From NCBI RefSeq assembly GCF_037113415.1, contig NZ_CP146608.1:2004501-2068500 (forward strand): a stretch of 64,000 bases of DNA, given 5' to 3'. Numbering within the stretch: the stretch's first letter is position 1; every line of letters begins with the position of its first letter. The notes under the pieces are model-generated. The model searched no databases and was not told where the DNA came from. It saw nothing but the letters and a program-made list of their open reading frames with translations. Below, piece by piece: positions 9,247-17,412 of the stretch. The DNA comes from Devosia sp. XK-2. Its GTDB lineage: Bacteria > Pseudomonadota > Alphaproteobacteria > Rhizobiales > Devosiaceae. The position numbers and the translations under genes are program-made.

Positions 9247-9396
9247 TCAGACGCCGGCGATGAAGTTGAAGCCCATACTGATGAGACTACCTGCCACGAC
9301 AACCACCCCCCATGAAAGGGCGGCCAGGCCCGTTACGATCCATCCGCGTGGCGGCAACACCGCGGACCGGCTCCGAACGTGATCGGCATGTGCCAT
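9247..9396 (-). CDS. Putative 49-residue single-span membrane protein
   Basis: ATG at 9394-9396 with GGGAG eight bases upstream, stop TGA at 9247-9249. The first 18 residues are polar and basic (MAHADHVRSRSAVLPPRGW), followed by a hydrophobic span from about residue 20 to 48 (VTGLAALSWGVVVVAG...). Basic N-terminus plus one span predicts an inner-membrane protein with the N-terminus inside. It occupies the otherwise empty gap between the DUF2336 and transglycosylase genes on the same strand. No family recognised; without homologues it remains a candidate. Confidence 0.55.
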   Translation of the reverse strand: MAHADHVRSRSAVLPPRGWIVTGLAALSWGVVVVAGSLISMGFNFIAGV

Positions 9397-9498
9397 TTTC
9401 TTGGCTCCCGAAAGTCCCGTTTTCTGTGACTTGTGCCACTAAGCGCCCAAAGTCTTAATGCCCGCTAAATCCTTTTGATCGTAATGCTTTGAGCCCGA

Positions 9499-10305
9499 CT
9501 ATTTGTTGTAGAGCTGCGTAAAAAAGGCGGCGCCCGCCTGCTCCGCTTCAAATGCACCGTCCGGCTCGGTCTTGAACAAACCGGTAAACGACATGTTTTC
9601 CGTCGAGAACCGAGACGGCAGTGGCGGCTCGGCTGGGCGCGCCGCCGGAGCACTCTCACCAGCCATCTGCTGAACCGCAAATTGAGAACTTCCGGACGCC
9701 TCGTGCTTGGCCACAAGCACTCGATAGACCTCTCTTATGGTCCGCGCCTCGCCCTGGCGATCATAGAAAATGGCCCTGTTCGCCGCGGCTTGCCGCGGAA
9801 ACAGCGACGCCGCCACTTGGTCGGGATTTTCCAGGCCCGCCCTGAACATTTTCTCTGCACCTTGGGCGCCAAGAAAATGGGCAATATAGAGTTCGCCTGC
9901 ACTGGGCATACGACCAAAGGCAGACCGCAAATACTCGCCATTTTCTCGCGTAAAGGCGGCGGCCAGATCGGAGGCAATTTCCGGATTTTCGCGCAAGCTG
10001 AGTATTTCCGAGCGTTTAGCCGGATCGGCAACGACATAGTCGCCATCAGGGCTCCGCGAGATCGCCTCCGCATAGTCCTGGTACCCTAAACGAGGCCCCT
10101 GCTCCTTCATCACCTGCAGCCATGTACCCTCGAGGAACTGAAACAGTCCAACGGCCGAAGATGTGCTTGCCCGCGCCTCAGGGTTAAGGCTGCTCTCCCG
10201 CATCGCTGTCTGCAGTAGATAGCCAAAGTCCACCCCACTGCGATTGCCGGCCGCATTAAGCACCCTGGCTAGGCTCTGCGAGATGGAAACGGACTGCACG
10301 CCCAT
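9499..10305 (-). CDS. Lytic transglycosylase (SLT domain)
   Basis: 268 residues from the ATG at 10303-10305; a GTG at 10350 would add 15 residues, but the Met start aligns with the usual N-terminus of this group. The SLT core has the catalytic Glu in AMRESSLNP, followed by SAVGLFQFLEGTW and, later, ELYIAHFLGAQGAEKM. Enzymes of this fold cut the glycan backbone of peptidoglycan. There is no obvious cleavable signal peptide, as in several alphaproteobacterial members associated with flagella or secretion systems. The C-terminal 60 residues are low complexity. Confidence 0.88.
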   Translation of the reverse strand: MGVQSVSISQSLARVLNAAGNRSGVDFGYLLQTAMRESSLNPEARASTSSAVGLFQFLEGTWLQVMKEQGPRLGYQDYAEAISRSPDGDYVVADPAKRSEILSLRENPEIASDLAAAFTRENGEYLRSAFGRMPSAGELYIAHFLGAQGAEKMFRAGLENPDQVAASLFPRQAAANRAIFYDRQGEARTIREVYRVLVAKHEASGSSQFAVQQMAGESAPAARPAEPPLPSRFSTENMSFTGLFKTEPDGAFEAEQAGAAFFTQLYNK

Positions 10306-10367
10306 ACCAGCGCTTTCGAATCGATAGAAATGTGGCCAGCTTAGCACCACACTGCGTTAATGCACTG

Positions 10368-10973
10368 TTAACCCTTCTCGTCATGGTGAGGCGCGACCTC
10401 GCTCCACCGCCTCACGACTGATCCGAGCGGCGGGCGCGGCCGGTCCTCCGGCACGATTGTCGGCGTCCCGATATGGACAAAACCCACAAAGCGTTCGCCA
10501 GGCAATGCGCCCAGGAATTTTGCCGCCTTCTCGTCGAACGCGAACCACCGGGTTACCCAACTCGCCGCATAGCCCAGGGCATAAGCGGCATGGACCAGAT
10601 TGAACGCAACATTGCCGGCCGAAAGCAGTTGCTCAAATTCGGGCACCTTCGGATGCGGCTGCGGCGACGATATTACCCCGATGGTCAGCGGCGCGGGCAG
10701 AAGGCGGTTGCGCTCGATTTCAAGGCTTTCCGCGTCAAGGCCAGGATTGTTCGCAAGCGCAATATCGGCCAGCCCCCGCCCGACACGCGTCCTGTCCTCA
10801 CCGGCAAAAATGATCAACCGCCACGGCGCAAGCTTGCCATGATCGGGGACCCTTGTCGCAATGGTCAGAATGTCCTCGAGCTCGGATTCGTCAGGCCCGG
10901 GATCTCGCAAAAAAGCCAGCCCGACCGAACGGCGTGCCAACAGGTATTCGCGCAGAACGGGGTTGGCGGCCAT
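10368..10973 (-). CDS. Nitroreductase family flavoprotein
   Basis: 201 residues. RRSVGLAFL near the N-terminus, ATRVPDHGKLAPWRLIIF (about 40-57) and the C-terminal GFVHIGTPT block are typical of the YdjA/TdsD-like nitroreductases, which bind FMN and reduce nitro or quinone groups with NAD(P)H. The full family length is present. It is a single gene with no obvious operon partner; the transglycosylase gene downstream starts after a small gap. Substrate unknown. Confidence 0.93.
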   Translation of the reverse strand: MAANPVLREYLLARRSVGLAFLRDPGPDESELEDILTIATRVPDHGKLAPWRLIIFAGEDRTRVGRGLADIALANNPGLDAESLEIERNRLLPAPLTIGVISSPQPHPKVPEFEQLLSAGNVAFNLVHAAYALGYAASWVTRWFAFDEKAAKFLGALPGERFVGFVHIGTPTIVPEDRPRPPLGSVVRRWSEVAPHHDEKG

Positions 10974-11162
10974 TGGAAATCTCCCTTAAATGCAGGCGCC
11001 TAGCCATAGCGGCGCAAAAAGCGCTGCGTCTATGCAAAAAACGTTTGATTGCGACCGCGGCGGTTTAAAATCGGCACCGATTGTGACACAGCTTTTCCCC
11101 AATCGGGGCCTAGGCATGGCTTCGAGTCGGTTCTTCGACCGGCGCCGTAAGCTGGAGACCAC

Positions 11163-12137
11163 ATGCGTTCGGCACGACTATTGGCAATCCTGATCGGACT
11201 TATTGCAGTCCTCGGATCCATGCCGGGCATACAAACGGCGCTGGCCCAGCAGGAAACTATAGAGATCCCGCCTCTCCCACGACCGAGGCCGGATCGGGAT
11301 GCGCAGCCGGCTCAGCCCGCTGCTGTCACACCGGCAGACGGCACCGCCGCTGACGCCATCGCCGCCGTCTCCAGCGTGCCCCAGCCGGTGGTGCTGACCG
11401 CACGTATAACCGATCAGGGCGCACCTATCCCCGAGGGGCTCGTATGGCGCGTATTTGAAGGCGCACCGGGCGAGGACGGTGAGATGGCGCTTGTCGCCAA
11501 GGCCGACGCCGGCAGCGCCCAGCTCGATTTACCTCCGGGCGATTACGTCGTTCATGTTGCCTATGGGCAGGCGCAGGTCAGCGAGCCCATAACAGTTGTG
11601 CCTGGCGCCAATAATTTCGGCATCGTGCTGGAAGCTGGCGCGTTGCGGCTCAACTCGGCAGTGACAGGGGACATTCCGATCTCGCCGACCCTGCTGCAAT
11701 TCGACATTTTTACCGCGGGCGACGACGCCAGCCGCGCGCTTGTCGTCGACAATCTGCCGCCCAATGAAATCGTGACGCTCAATGCGGGGACCTATCACAT
11801 CGTCTCGCGCTTTGGCGCTGTCAACGCGGTCGTACGAGCAGATCTGCGGGTCGAGCCGGGCCAATTGACGGACGCTACGCTCTATCATCACGCGGCCGAA
11901 ATTTCCTTCAAGCTTGTGTCCGAAGAGGCCGGCGAAGCCATTGCCGATGTCGAATGGACGGTCAAAACCGCCGATGGTGCGACCGTGTTTTCCGAACGCG
12001 GCGCCTTTCCGTCAACGGTCCTGTCTGAAGGCGAATATCTTGTGCTCGCAAAGCTCGGAGACCAGGTCTATAACCGCGAAGTGCAGGTACAGCCGGGCTC
12101 TCCACGCGAAATCGAACTATTGACCAGCATTTATTGA
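11163..12137 (+). CDS. Secreted protein of unknown function with beta-sandwich-like repeats
   Basis: 324 residues with a signal peptide ending near residue 29 (ALAQQ). A Pro-rich linker with PPLPRPRPDRD follows, then two or three beta-rich modules around residues 80-315, each ending in a PGDYVVHVAYG, AGTYHIVSRFG or EGEYLVLAKLG type strand, as in carboxypeptidase-regulatory/Ig-like folds. It is probably periplasmic or outer-surface. It is convergent with the small coiled-coil gene. No named family recognised. Confidence 0.78.
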   Translation: MRSARLLAILIGLIAVLGSMPGIQTALAQQETIEIPPLPRPRPDRDAQPAQPAAVTPADGTAADAIAAVSSVPQPVVLTARITDQGAPIPEGLVWRVFEGAPGEDGEMALVAKADAGSAQLDLPPGDYVVHVAYGQAQVSEPITVVPGANNFGIVLEAGALRLNSAVTGDIPISPTLLQFDIFTAGDDASRALVVDNLPPNEIVTLNAGTYHIVSRFGAVNAVVRADLRVEPGQLTDATLYHHAAEISFKLVSEEAGEAIADVEWTVKTADGATVFSERGAFPSTVLSEGEYLVLAKLGDQVYNREVQVQPGSPREIELLTSIY

Positions 12138-12205
12138 AGCCCAGGCATAAGCCTCGCTAGCCTGTCGAGATGCCAATGCTCCGAGAGGCATTCATGCGGC
12201 GGCCG

Positions 12206-12577
12206 CTAACGACCTTGGCCGGCGACATTCCCGGGCGCGGCGCGCTCCGCCTCATCCAGCCTGGCCAGCATCTCATCGAATACCGCGATATTACGCGAAA
12301 TCTCTTCAAGCCGCTCCTCGCCCTTCGCGGCTGCCTTGGTGGCTTCTGCTATCTCGTTTTCTTCTTCCGCGTCCCGCGCGCCATAATCTCCGGACGTGTC
12401 CATAATGGCGACAGCCCTGTCCTGCCATTCTGCTATACGACGCCGCAGTCCATGCCGCTCGCCCTCCGCGGAGGCCTTGGCGGCCAGCAGAGCCTCGCGC
12501 ACGCTCTGGATGCGCGCGCGGTCTCCTTCCTGGTCTCGCTGCGGCGACCGCGTGCGAAATCGTATACCCAACACCAT
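12206..12577 (-). CDS. Small coiled-coil protein, unknown function
   Basis: About 123 residues from the ATG at 12575-12577, which has GAGGTGG upstream; a TTG nine codons earlier is possible but has a poor ribosome site. From about residue 12 onward it is almost all charged helix (E, R, A, K) with heptad-like spacing, predicting a cytoplasmic coiled coil. No membrane segment and no family recognised. The composition of the alternative + strand frame is poorer, so the minus-strand reading is preferred. Confidence 0.6.
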   Translation of the reverse strand: MVLGIRFRTRSPQRDQEGDRARIQSVREALLAAKASAEGERHGLRRRIAEWQDRAVAIMDTSGDYGARDAEEENEIAEATKAAAKGEERLEEISRNIAVFDEMLARLDEAERAAPGNVAGQGR

Positions 12578-12683
12578 GAGGCCACCTCGACTCGTAGTGG
12601 ACAAACATCCACCGTGCGGCGCCCCGAGGCAACCGGCAATCGCCTGCCCATTTCAAGGCCGGTGCGCCGTTGACTATGACGCC

Positions 12684-12724
12684 GCTTGCCTTGACCTTGA
12701 GCGCAGACGTCAAGGAGGGCAAGC
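12684..12724 (+). promoter_or_regulatory. Leader hairpin enclosing the ribosome-binding site of the 12725 gene
   Basis: GCTTGCC (12684-12690) pairs with GGCAAGC (12718-12724) directly before the ATG, and CCTTGA (12695-12700) pairs with TCAAGG (12710-12715), with a small internal loop between the two helices and a 9-base apical loop. The Shine-Dalgarno AAGGAGG (12712-12718) is entirely inside. Complementarity is seen directly; regulation is inferred. Confidence 0.5.
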
Positions 12725-13561
12725 ATGCGCATCGGATTTTTCACTCTAGTCAGTCTTTTGGGCGCGGCAATGCCGGCATTGGCGCAGTCATCGGCCGAAA
12801 ACGCGCAAGCCATCCTGGCCGCGGCAAGCCTGCCCGAGGAACGGGCCGCAATATTGTCCGGGATTTTTGCCGACGATCCGAACACGTTCATCAACATCCT
12901 CCAGGCCGAATTGCGCGAGCGCGGCTTCCGGTCCAGCCCACCCAATGGCTTGTTCACCATCGATACTATCCGCGAATTGAACGCCTTTTGCGCCCAGGCC
13001 GGCATCGCCGATACCTGCCTGCGCGGTCCGCTGGTGCCCGAAGGCGTCGCCGCCATTGCCGGGGCGCTCTATGCCCAGACCCCATCCACCGCGGTGGCAC
13101 AGCCCGCCACTGCCCCTGCTCCCGAATCGGAGAGCGAGACAGCCGAACCTGCCGGTATTGATGACAATTCCGGCGCCGCCATTGCCTTCGGCCCCATCGA
13201 TCTCGAGGCCGATCGGGCCGTATGGACCTGGAGCGGCCTGCAGCTTTCAGGCGCGCCGCCGGCGGTGACCGCGACCGTGGATCCGCGGCGCACGGGCGTT
13301 TACGACCCCGGCACCAAGACTTGGCTGCTTGGCCCGCTCGACTATGAACCGGCCGCCGATGGCCGCTATGGCTTGGATTTCACCACGCCTGCCGAGGGTG
13401 GGCCGGTGCGCGTCTACCCCTTGCGGGGGCGGGATGATCAGAGCTGGCTCTATATCGTGGTCGATGGTCTCGAACCGGCAACCGCCTACAGCGCCTCCTG
13501 GACCCTCTCCATGAACGAAAATTCCTACCATGTGAACGACCTGACGGTCACCCGGGACTGA
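12725..13561 (+). CDS. Secreted protein with PG-binding-like N-terminus, unknown function
   Basis: 278 residues. A signal peptide ends at ALAQ (about residue 20). Residues 50-90 (LQAELRERGFRSSPPNGLFTIDTIRELNAFC) have the helix-turn spacing of a peptidoglycan-binding_1 module with one potential disulphide, then a Pro/Ala/Glu linker (120-145) and a C-terminal beta-rich domain (150-278) that resembles an Fn3/Ig fold. It is probably periplasmic. It directly precedes the GTA-type spike genes on the same strand, 64 bases apart. Its SD lies in a hairpin. Confidence 0.78.
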   Translation: MRIGFFTLVSLLGAAMPALAQSSAENAQAILAAASLPEERAAILSGIFADDPNTFINILQAELRERGFRSSPPNGLFTIDTIRELNAFCAQAGIADTCLRGPLVPEGVAAIAGALYAQTPSTAVAQPATAPAPESESETAEPAGIDDNSGAAIAFGPIDLEADRAVWTWSGLQLSGAPPAVTATVDPRRTGVYDPGTKTWLLGPLDYEPAADGRYGLDFTTPAEGGPVRVYPLRGRDDQSWLYIVVDGLEPATAYSASWTLSMNENSYHVNDLTVTRD

Positions 13562-13625
13562 TATCCCGCTTATCCCCGCCCCCATGGCCGGTGCTAGCCT
13601 TGCCGGACCATGAAAGGGGATAAAA

Positions 13626-13886
13626 ATGGTAGATCGATTTCAAGCCCATGCCGCCAGCATGGAAGGCCCAGCCACGCATGGCTTCGCCATCACCCCGAGC
13701 GATGCGGCCGACCTCTCCGAGGTCACCCGGGCCATTTATGTGGGCGGCGCGGGCAATCTCGCGGTGCGCCTGCTGAGCGGGGCCGATGTCACCTTCGCGG
13801 CGGTTTCCGCGGGCACAGTCCTGCCCATCCGGGCGCTCCGCGTTCTCACCGCCAGCACGGCCACCAACCTGGTGGGGCTGAGCTGA
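13626..13886 (+). CDS. Spike base protein, RCAP_Rcc01079 (GhsA) family
   Basis: 86 residues with the recognisable layout of the Rcc01079 family: a short N-terminus, then the ITPSDAADLSEVTRAIYVGGAG block, VTFAAVSAGTVLPIRALRV and a short C-terminus. In Rhodobacter capsulatus this protein forms the base of the head spikes of the gene transfer agent, which help the particle bind the capsule. SD AAAGGGG precedes the ATG. Its TGA overlaps the next ATG by one base. No capsid, portal or terminase gene is nearby, so it is an orphan pair or serves a GTA locus elsewhere. Confidence 0.8.
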   Translation: MVDRFQAHAASMEGPATHGFAITPSDAADLSEVTRAIYVGGAGNLAVRLLSGADVTFAAVSAGTVLPIRALRVLTASTATNLVGLS

Positions 13887-14656
13887 TGCTGCGTTCCGCC
13901 CCTACCCTGGGCATGGGCCTGGCGCTGGGTGGCCGCCCGGCCTTCGAGCCCGAAGCCCTGGCGCTTTTTGCCCGCATGAGCGTCCAGCCCGACACAAGGC
14001 GCAAAGGCCTCATCAATACCCTGATCGCCGGCCTCAAACAGGCCGGTGTCTGGTCCCGCCTCGACGCCTTTTACATGCTGGCCGCCCATGACGCCCAGGC
14101 CGCAAGGCTCAATTGGGTGGCCGACGCCTATAACCTGACTGCGGTCAACAATCCGAGCTTCGAGGTCGATCGCGGCTATACCGGCAATGGCATCAATGCC
14201 TATCTCGACACCGGCTTCAACCCGGCCACGGCCGGCGGCAAATTCTCACTCAACGACGCCCATCTGGGCGTCTGGTGCCTCACCGACGCGTCCGAGGACA
14301 AAAACGATATCGGCAATCTCAATGCTCGCATCTTCGCCCGCAATAGCGGCGGCGCCATCTCCGGCCGAATGAACGACAATGCCGCCCCCTCGGTGGCCCC
14401 AGTCGTCACCACCGCAATCGGCCACACCCTGCTATCCCGCGAGAACAGCGCGGGCTACCGGATCGATAAGGACGGCGTTGCAAGGACAACGGCCGCCAAC
14501 CCGTCATCCTCCATTTCCTCCGGCAATTTTTGGATTTTGGGTGCCAATGGCGGAACTCAGAGCGCAAGGCAACTGGCGATGGCACACTTCGGACGCCACC
14601 TGATTACCTCTGTCGAGCTTCACGCACTGACCGAAGCCTATCTTGCTGCGCCGTAA
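13886..14656 (+). CDS. Phage/GTA-like spike or fibre protein
   Basis: 256 residues from the ATG overlapping the previous stop. The first 85 residues contain a helical segment (RRKGLINTLIAGLKQAGVWSR and LDAFYMLAAHD) seen at the head of many phage fibre-like proteins; residues 90-256 are Gly/Asn-rich beta structure with conserved aromatic and Asn positions (GYTGNGINAYLDTGFNP), like a LamG/concanavalin-type carbohydrate-binding domain. Being translationally coupled to a spike base protein makes a GhsB-like receptor-binding role likely, but this is inference. No signal peptide. Confidence 0.65.
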   Translation: MLRSAPTLGMGLALGGRPAFEPEALALFARMSVQPDTRRKGLINTLIAGLKQAGVWSRLDAFYMLAAHDAQAARLNWVADAYNLTAVNNPSFEVDRGYTGNGINAYLDTGFNPATAGGKFSLNDAHLGVWCLTDASEDKNDIGNLNARIFARNSGGAISGRMNDNAAPSVAPVVTTAIGHTLLSRENSAGYRIDKDGVARTTAANPSSSISSGNFWILGANGGTQSARQLAMAHFGRHLITSVELHALTEAYLAAP

Positions 14657-14684
14657 ACATGGCTCACCACGAAGTCAGGTACTC

Positions 14685-15974
14685 TCAGGCAGGAGAAATA
14701 GACTGGTGCGAACTGTGAGTCGGAGACAATTCTGCGGGCTTTTCTCGAGACGAAATTCTCATTCTATGATTCATCACAAGCAATGCCGCCATGGCCATCA
14801 CAGCCGGAGGGTCGTATAAAGAATTTTGAAAGAAGAAATTTACCGAAAACCCTAAACCACCAAGATACCAAAATCTATGCTCTAGAGCATATTTCGCCGA
14901 AAACATAACTTTGGCATTTGCTACAACTATCCATGCCCAGTACAAAAACAATACAGCACCAAAAATTCCATATCTAAATCCCAAGTTGACGAACCCAATA
15001 TGCAGATAATGCACGGTTCGACCACCGTCGATGACGTTCTCACGAGCAAAACTTGAAACTTGCTGCCAAGTTGCACCGAATCCTCTTCCGAAGAACGACT
15101 GCGCTGGACTATTCAACGTGGTGAAGTGATACCATATATCGCTAGCCTCCCTAAACCTACCAAGCAGCGACTCATCGGCACCGCCATCAAGTAGCCCGAA
15201 GCGCGTATCCTCGAAAACAGAACTTATAATATCAAATTCAAAAAAACCAAGGGCGTATAATAGAAGAGATATTAAAACGCCAACGAATACCAAAAACATA
15301 ACTCTTATATCGCTGATCCAAGCCAGCACCATAAACAATGCCCCGAGAGCGAACTGCGTTCTATTTCCAGAATACAGCGCAAAACCGCTCATTACCACAA
15401 TTAATGCTATGTAGAGAAATGTCGTAAACCCAGTGTCGCGCTTATATCTAAGTAGCAAGCTCAGAGCGCCAAACAACATGAAATACGGAGGATCCCATCT
15501 TCCGTGCCACCAATAAGATGGACGAAGATTAACGACCGCAGAAATATACGCAAAAACAGCAATTAGACTGTAGACAATTGCAAACCAATATACCGTTCGA
15601 ATATTGAATAGTTTTTCATAGTATTTTGAAGAAACCAACAGACAGAGCACGAAAAGTGCCATTGTCCCCGCATCGGCCAGGACGTATTGTTGATAGAAGT
15701 CAAGCCGAAATGGGGTCATGATGACCCCAAACAACAAGCAGGCACAACTCAAAAAAAGCGGAACCTTCGGAACAGAACCCCAAGTTTCGTTTCCTTTTAA
15801 TAGCGCAATGCCCAAAATGACGGAGACGATCGTCAGGAACAGCGTAGCATCTGGCACCGAATATGGACCGGAAGCATCGTTTATGTCCCAGACTGCCAAG
15901 GCAGCAAGCACCAAGACAGCAGGGCCGGTCGCATCGGTTTGCAATTTATTCGCTGCAGACAATGCCGCCCCCAA
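14685..15974 (-). CDS. O-antigen polymerase-like membrane protein (Wzy-type), AT-rich
   Basis: 429 residues starting at TTG (15972-15974); no better ATG is available before the first membrane segments. About ten to twelve hydrophobic segments and a periplasmic loop near residues 250-330 (SLLGRFREASDIW... and HYLHIGFVNLGFRYG) fit Wzy-type polymerases, which join repeat units in the periplasm. It lies at the end of the gmd-to-wzx operon. The DNA is clearly more AT-rich than all its neighbours, with runs of A and non-preferred codons, which suggests recent acquisition, common for wzy genes. Confidence 0.8.
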   Translation of the reverse strand: MGAALSAANKLQTDATGPAVLVLAALAVWDINDASGPYSVPDATLFLTIVSVILGIALLKGNETWGSVPKVPLFLSCACLLFGVIMTPFRLDFYQQYVLADAGTMALFVLCLLVSSKYYEKLFNIRTVYWFAIVYSLIAVFAYISAVVNLRPSYWWHGRWDPPYFMLFGALSLLLRYKRDTGFTTFLYIALIVVMSGFALYSGNRTQFALGALFMVLAWISDIRVMFLVFVGVLISLLLYALGFFEFDIISSVFEDTRFGLLDGGADESLLGRFREASDIWYHFTTLNSPAQSFFGRGFGATWQQVSSFARENVIDGGRTVHYLHIGFVNLGFRYGIFGAVLFLYWAWIVVANAKVMFSAKYALEHRFWYLGGLGFSVNFFFQNSLYDPPAVMAMAALLVMNHRMRISSREKPAELSPTHSSHQSISPA

Positions 15975-16091
15975 GGTCTAGCTCACCGCAAAAAACGCGC
16001 GTGTAGCCAATTCGAGTCAAGCTAGGCCTCCGGGTATAGCCAACATGGTGGCCGAAACCCACCGCGCCATGCGTGCGGGTGGCATTACAAA

Positions 16092-17351
16092 TCACGAACC
16101 ACGCTGAAAACGATAAAGCATGGCGCCCCGAACAGCAAAGACCACTAACAGTACAAGGGCACAGCCTTCGGCGCCCCAGACCGGAATTAGAGCATAGCCG
16201 CCGACCGCGGCTATCGCCAAAGCGGCTAGCGCGGTCAGGTTCAGGAGGCGAGCGCGGCCCATCATCGCGCCAAAGGTGCCGAGCGGTGCAAGGAACGCAT
16301 TGACGCTATAGGCAAGGCACAGCAGGACAAGTACCAGCCCCGCCTGCGCTGCATAGTCAGGGTTGAGGATGCCAAGCAGCCACCCAGAGAGCAGCGCCAA
16401 AGCGGCGCCAAATGGCAAGGTAGCGGCACCGGCGAACAGGCAGGCCTCTCGCGCCAAAGGCATAGCCGGACCGGGTGTCACCGCAGCGCGGGCGAATCGC
16501 GGGGCATAGATGGCCTCGACGGCGATTCCTATAAGACTGATGGCAACGGCCAATCTGTTTGCCACGGCATAGACGCCCGCAGCAGCGGCCCCTGAGAGGG
16601 TGTTGAGCAGCAGAATCGGCATCCAATTCGCCGCAAGCGTGAGCGGCCTATACGGCGATAATACCAGGCCTTGCCGGAGCAACGACCATAATTGCTCAAG
16701 CGCCACTTCACCCCAATGCGGCCGCCCCAAGGGACGCAGCGCCAGCGCCAGGAGGACCAGTCCCACCAGCATGCCGCCAAGCGAAGCCATACCAAAAAGC
16801 CCCGCCAAAGCCACCGCGTCGGCTGGTTGAGCGATCCACACAAGTACGGCAGCCACGAGATATGTCACGGTTCCCGTCGCCACCTGCGAGAGGATCTGGC
16901 GATCAAGCCCCTTAAGCGCCTCGGCCGTGACATAGGTGATGGCCACAGGCACCGATGCCCACAAGAGCAGGAGTAACACGTCTCCTGCACCGCCAAGCAG
17001 GGCCTGGCCCAGCCCGGACACCACGGCGAGATAGAGCAGCGCACAAACTAGGCTGGATACGATGGTCGCCGCGACCAGGGCGAGAGCGGCATCGGGGGCA
17101 CAGCGATGCGGCTCGGACCGCGCCAGGTGCTGCGCCAGAATGCGGGTAACCGCAAAGTCGATGCCGGCACGGCTCGCTTGGGCCGCGAGAAGGACGACGG
17201 TCAGCGCCACGAAGAAGTGGCCGGCCTCCATCAGGTCCAGTTGCCGTGCCACCAGAATGGTAAAGGCAAGTTCCGCCAAGGCAGCCCCGCCCCGCGAGCC
17301 CGCAACCAGCCCGAGCTTATAGAGCCGGCGCAGTCGTCCGCTCAGGTCCAT
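16092..17351 (-). CDS. Polysaccharide flippase (Wzx, MOP superfamily)
   Basis: 419 residues with about twelve hydrophobic segments arranged as two similar halves, an RGGAALAELAFTILVARQL start and a central NTLSGAAAAGVYAVANRLAVA stretch, the usual signature of polysaccharide synthesis/Wzx flippases. It would move undecaprenyl-linked repeat units across the inner membrane. It lies between the Wzy and pyruvyl transferase genes, same strand, and has GC content like the rest of the region, in contrast to the Wzy gene beside it. Confidence 0.88.
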   Translation of the reverse strand: MDLSGRLRRLYKLGLVAGSRGGAALAELAFTILVARQLDLMEAGHFFVALTVVLLAAQASRAGIDFAVTRILAQHLARSEPHRCAPDAALALVAATIVSSLVCALLYLAVVSGLGQALLGGAGDVLLLLLWASVPVAITYVTAEALKGLDRQILSQVATGTVTYLVAAVLVWIAQPADAVALAGLFGMASLGGMLVGLVLLALALRPLGRPHWGEVALEQLWSLLRQGLVLSPYRPLTLAANWMPILLLNTLSGAAAAGVYAVANRLAVAISLIGIAVEAIYAPRFARAAVTPGPAMPLAREACLFAGAATLPFGAALALLSGWLLGILNPDYAAQAGLVLVLLCLAYSVNAFLAPLGTFGAMMGRARLLNLTALAALAIAAVGGYALIPVWGAEGCALVLLVVFAVRGAMLYRFQRGS

Positions 17352-17412
17352 TGTGCTGTCCCGTTCACGTCCAAGACATTAGGCGAGCGGACAACTTCGT
17401 CCGCTCGCAAGA

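Noticed and set aside
13626..14656. Remnant of a complete prophage
   Set aside because: Only two phage-like genes are present, with no integrase, terminase, capsid, lysis or attachment sites nearby.
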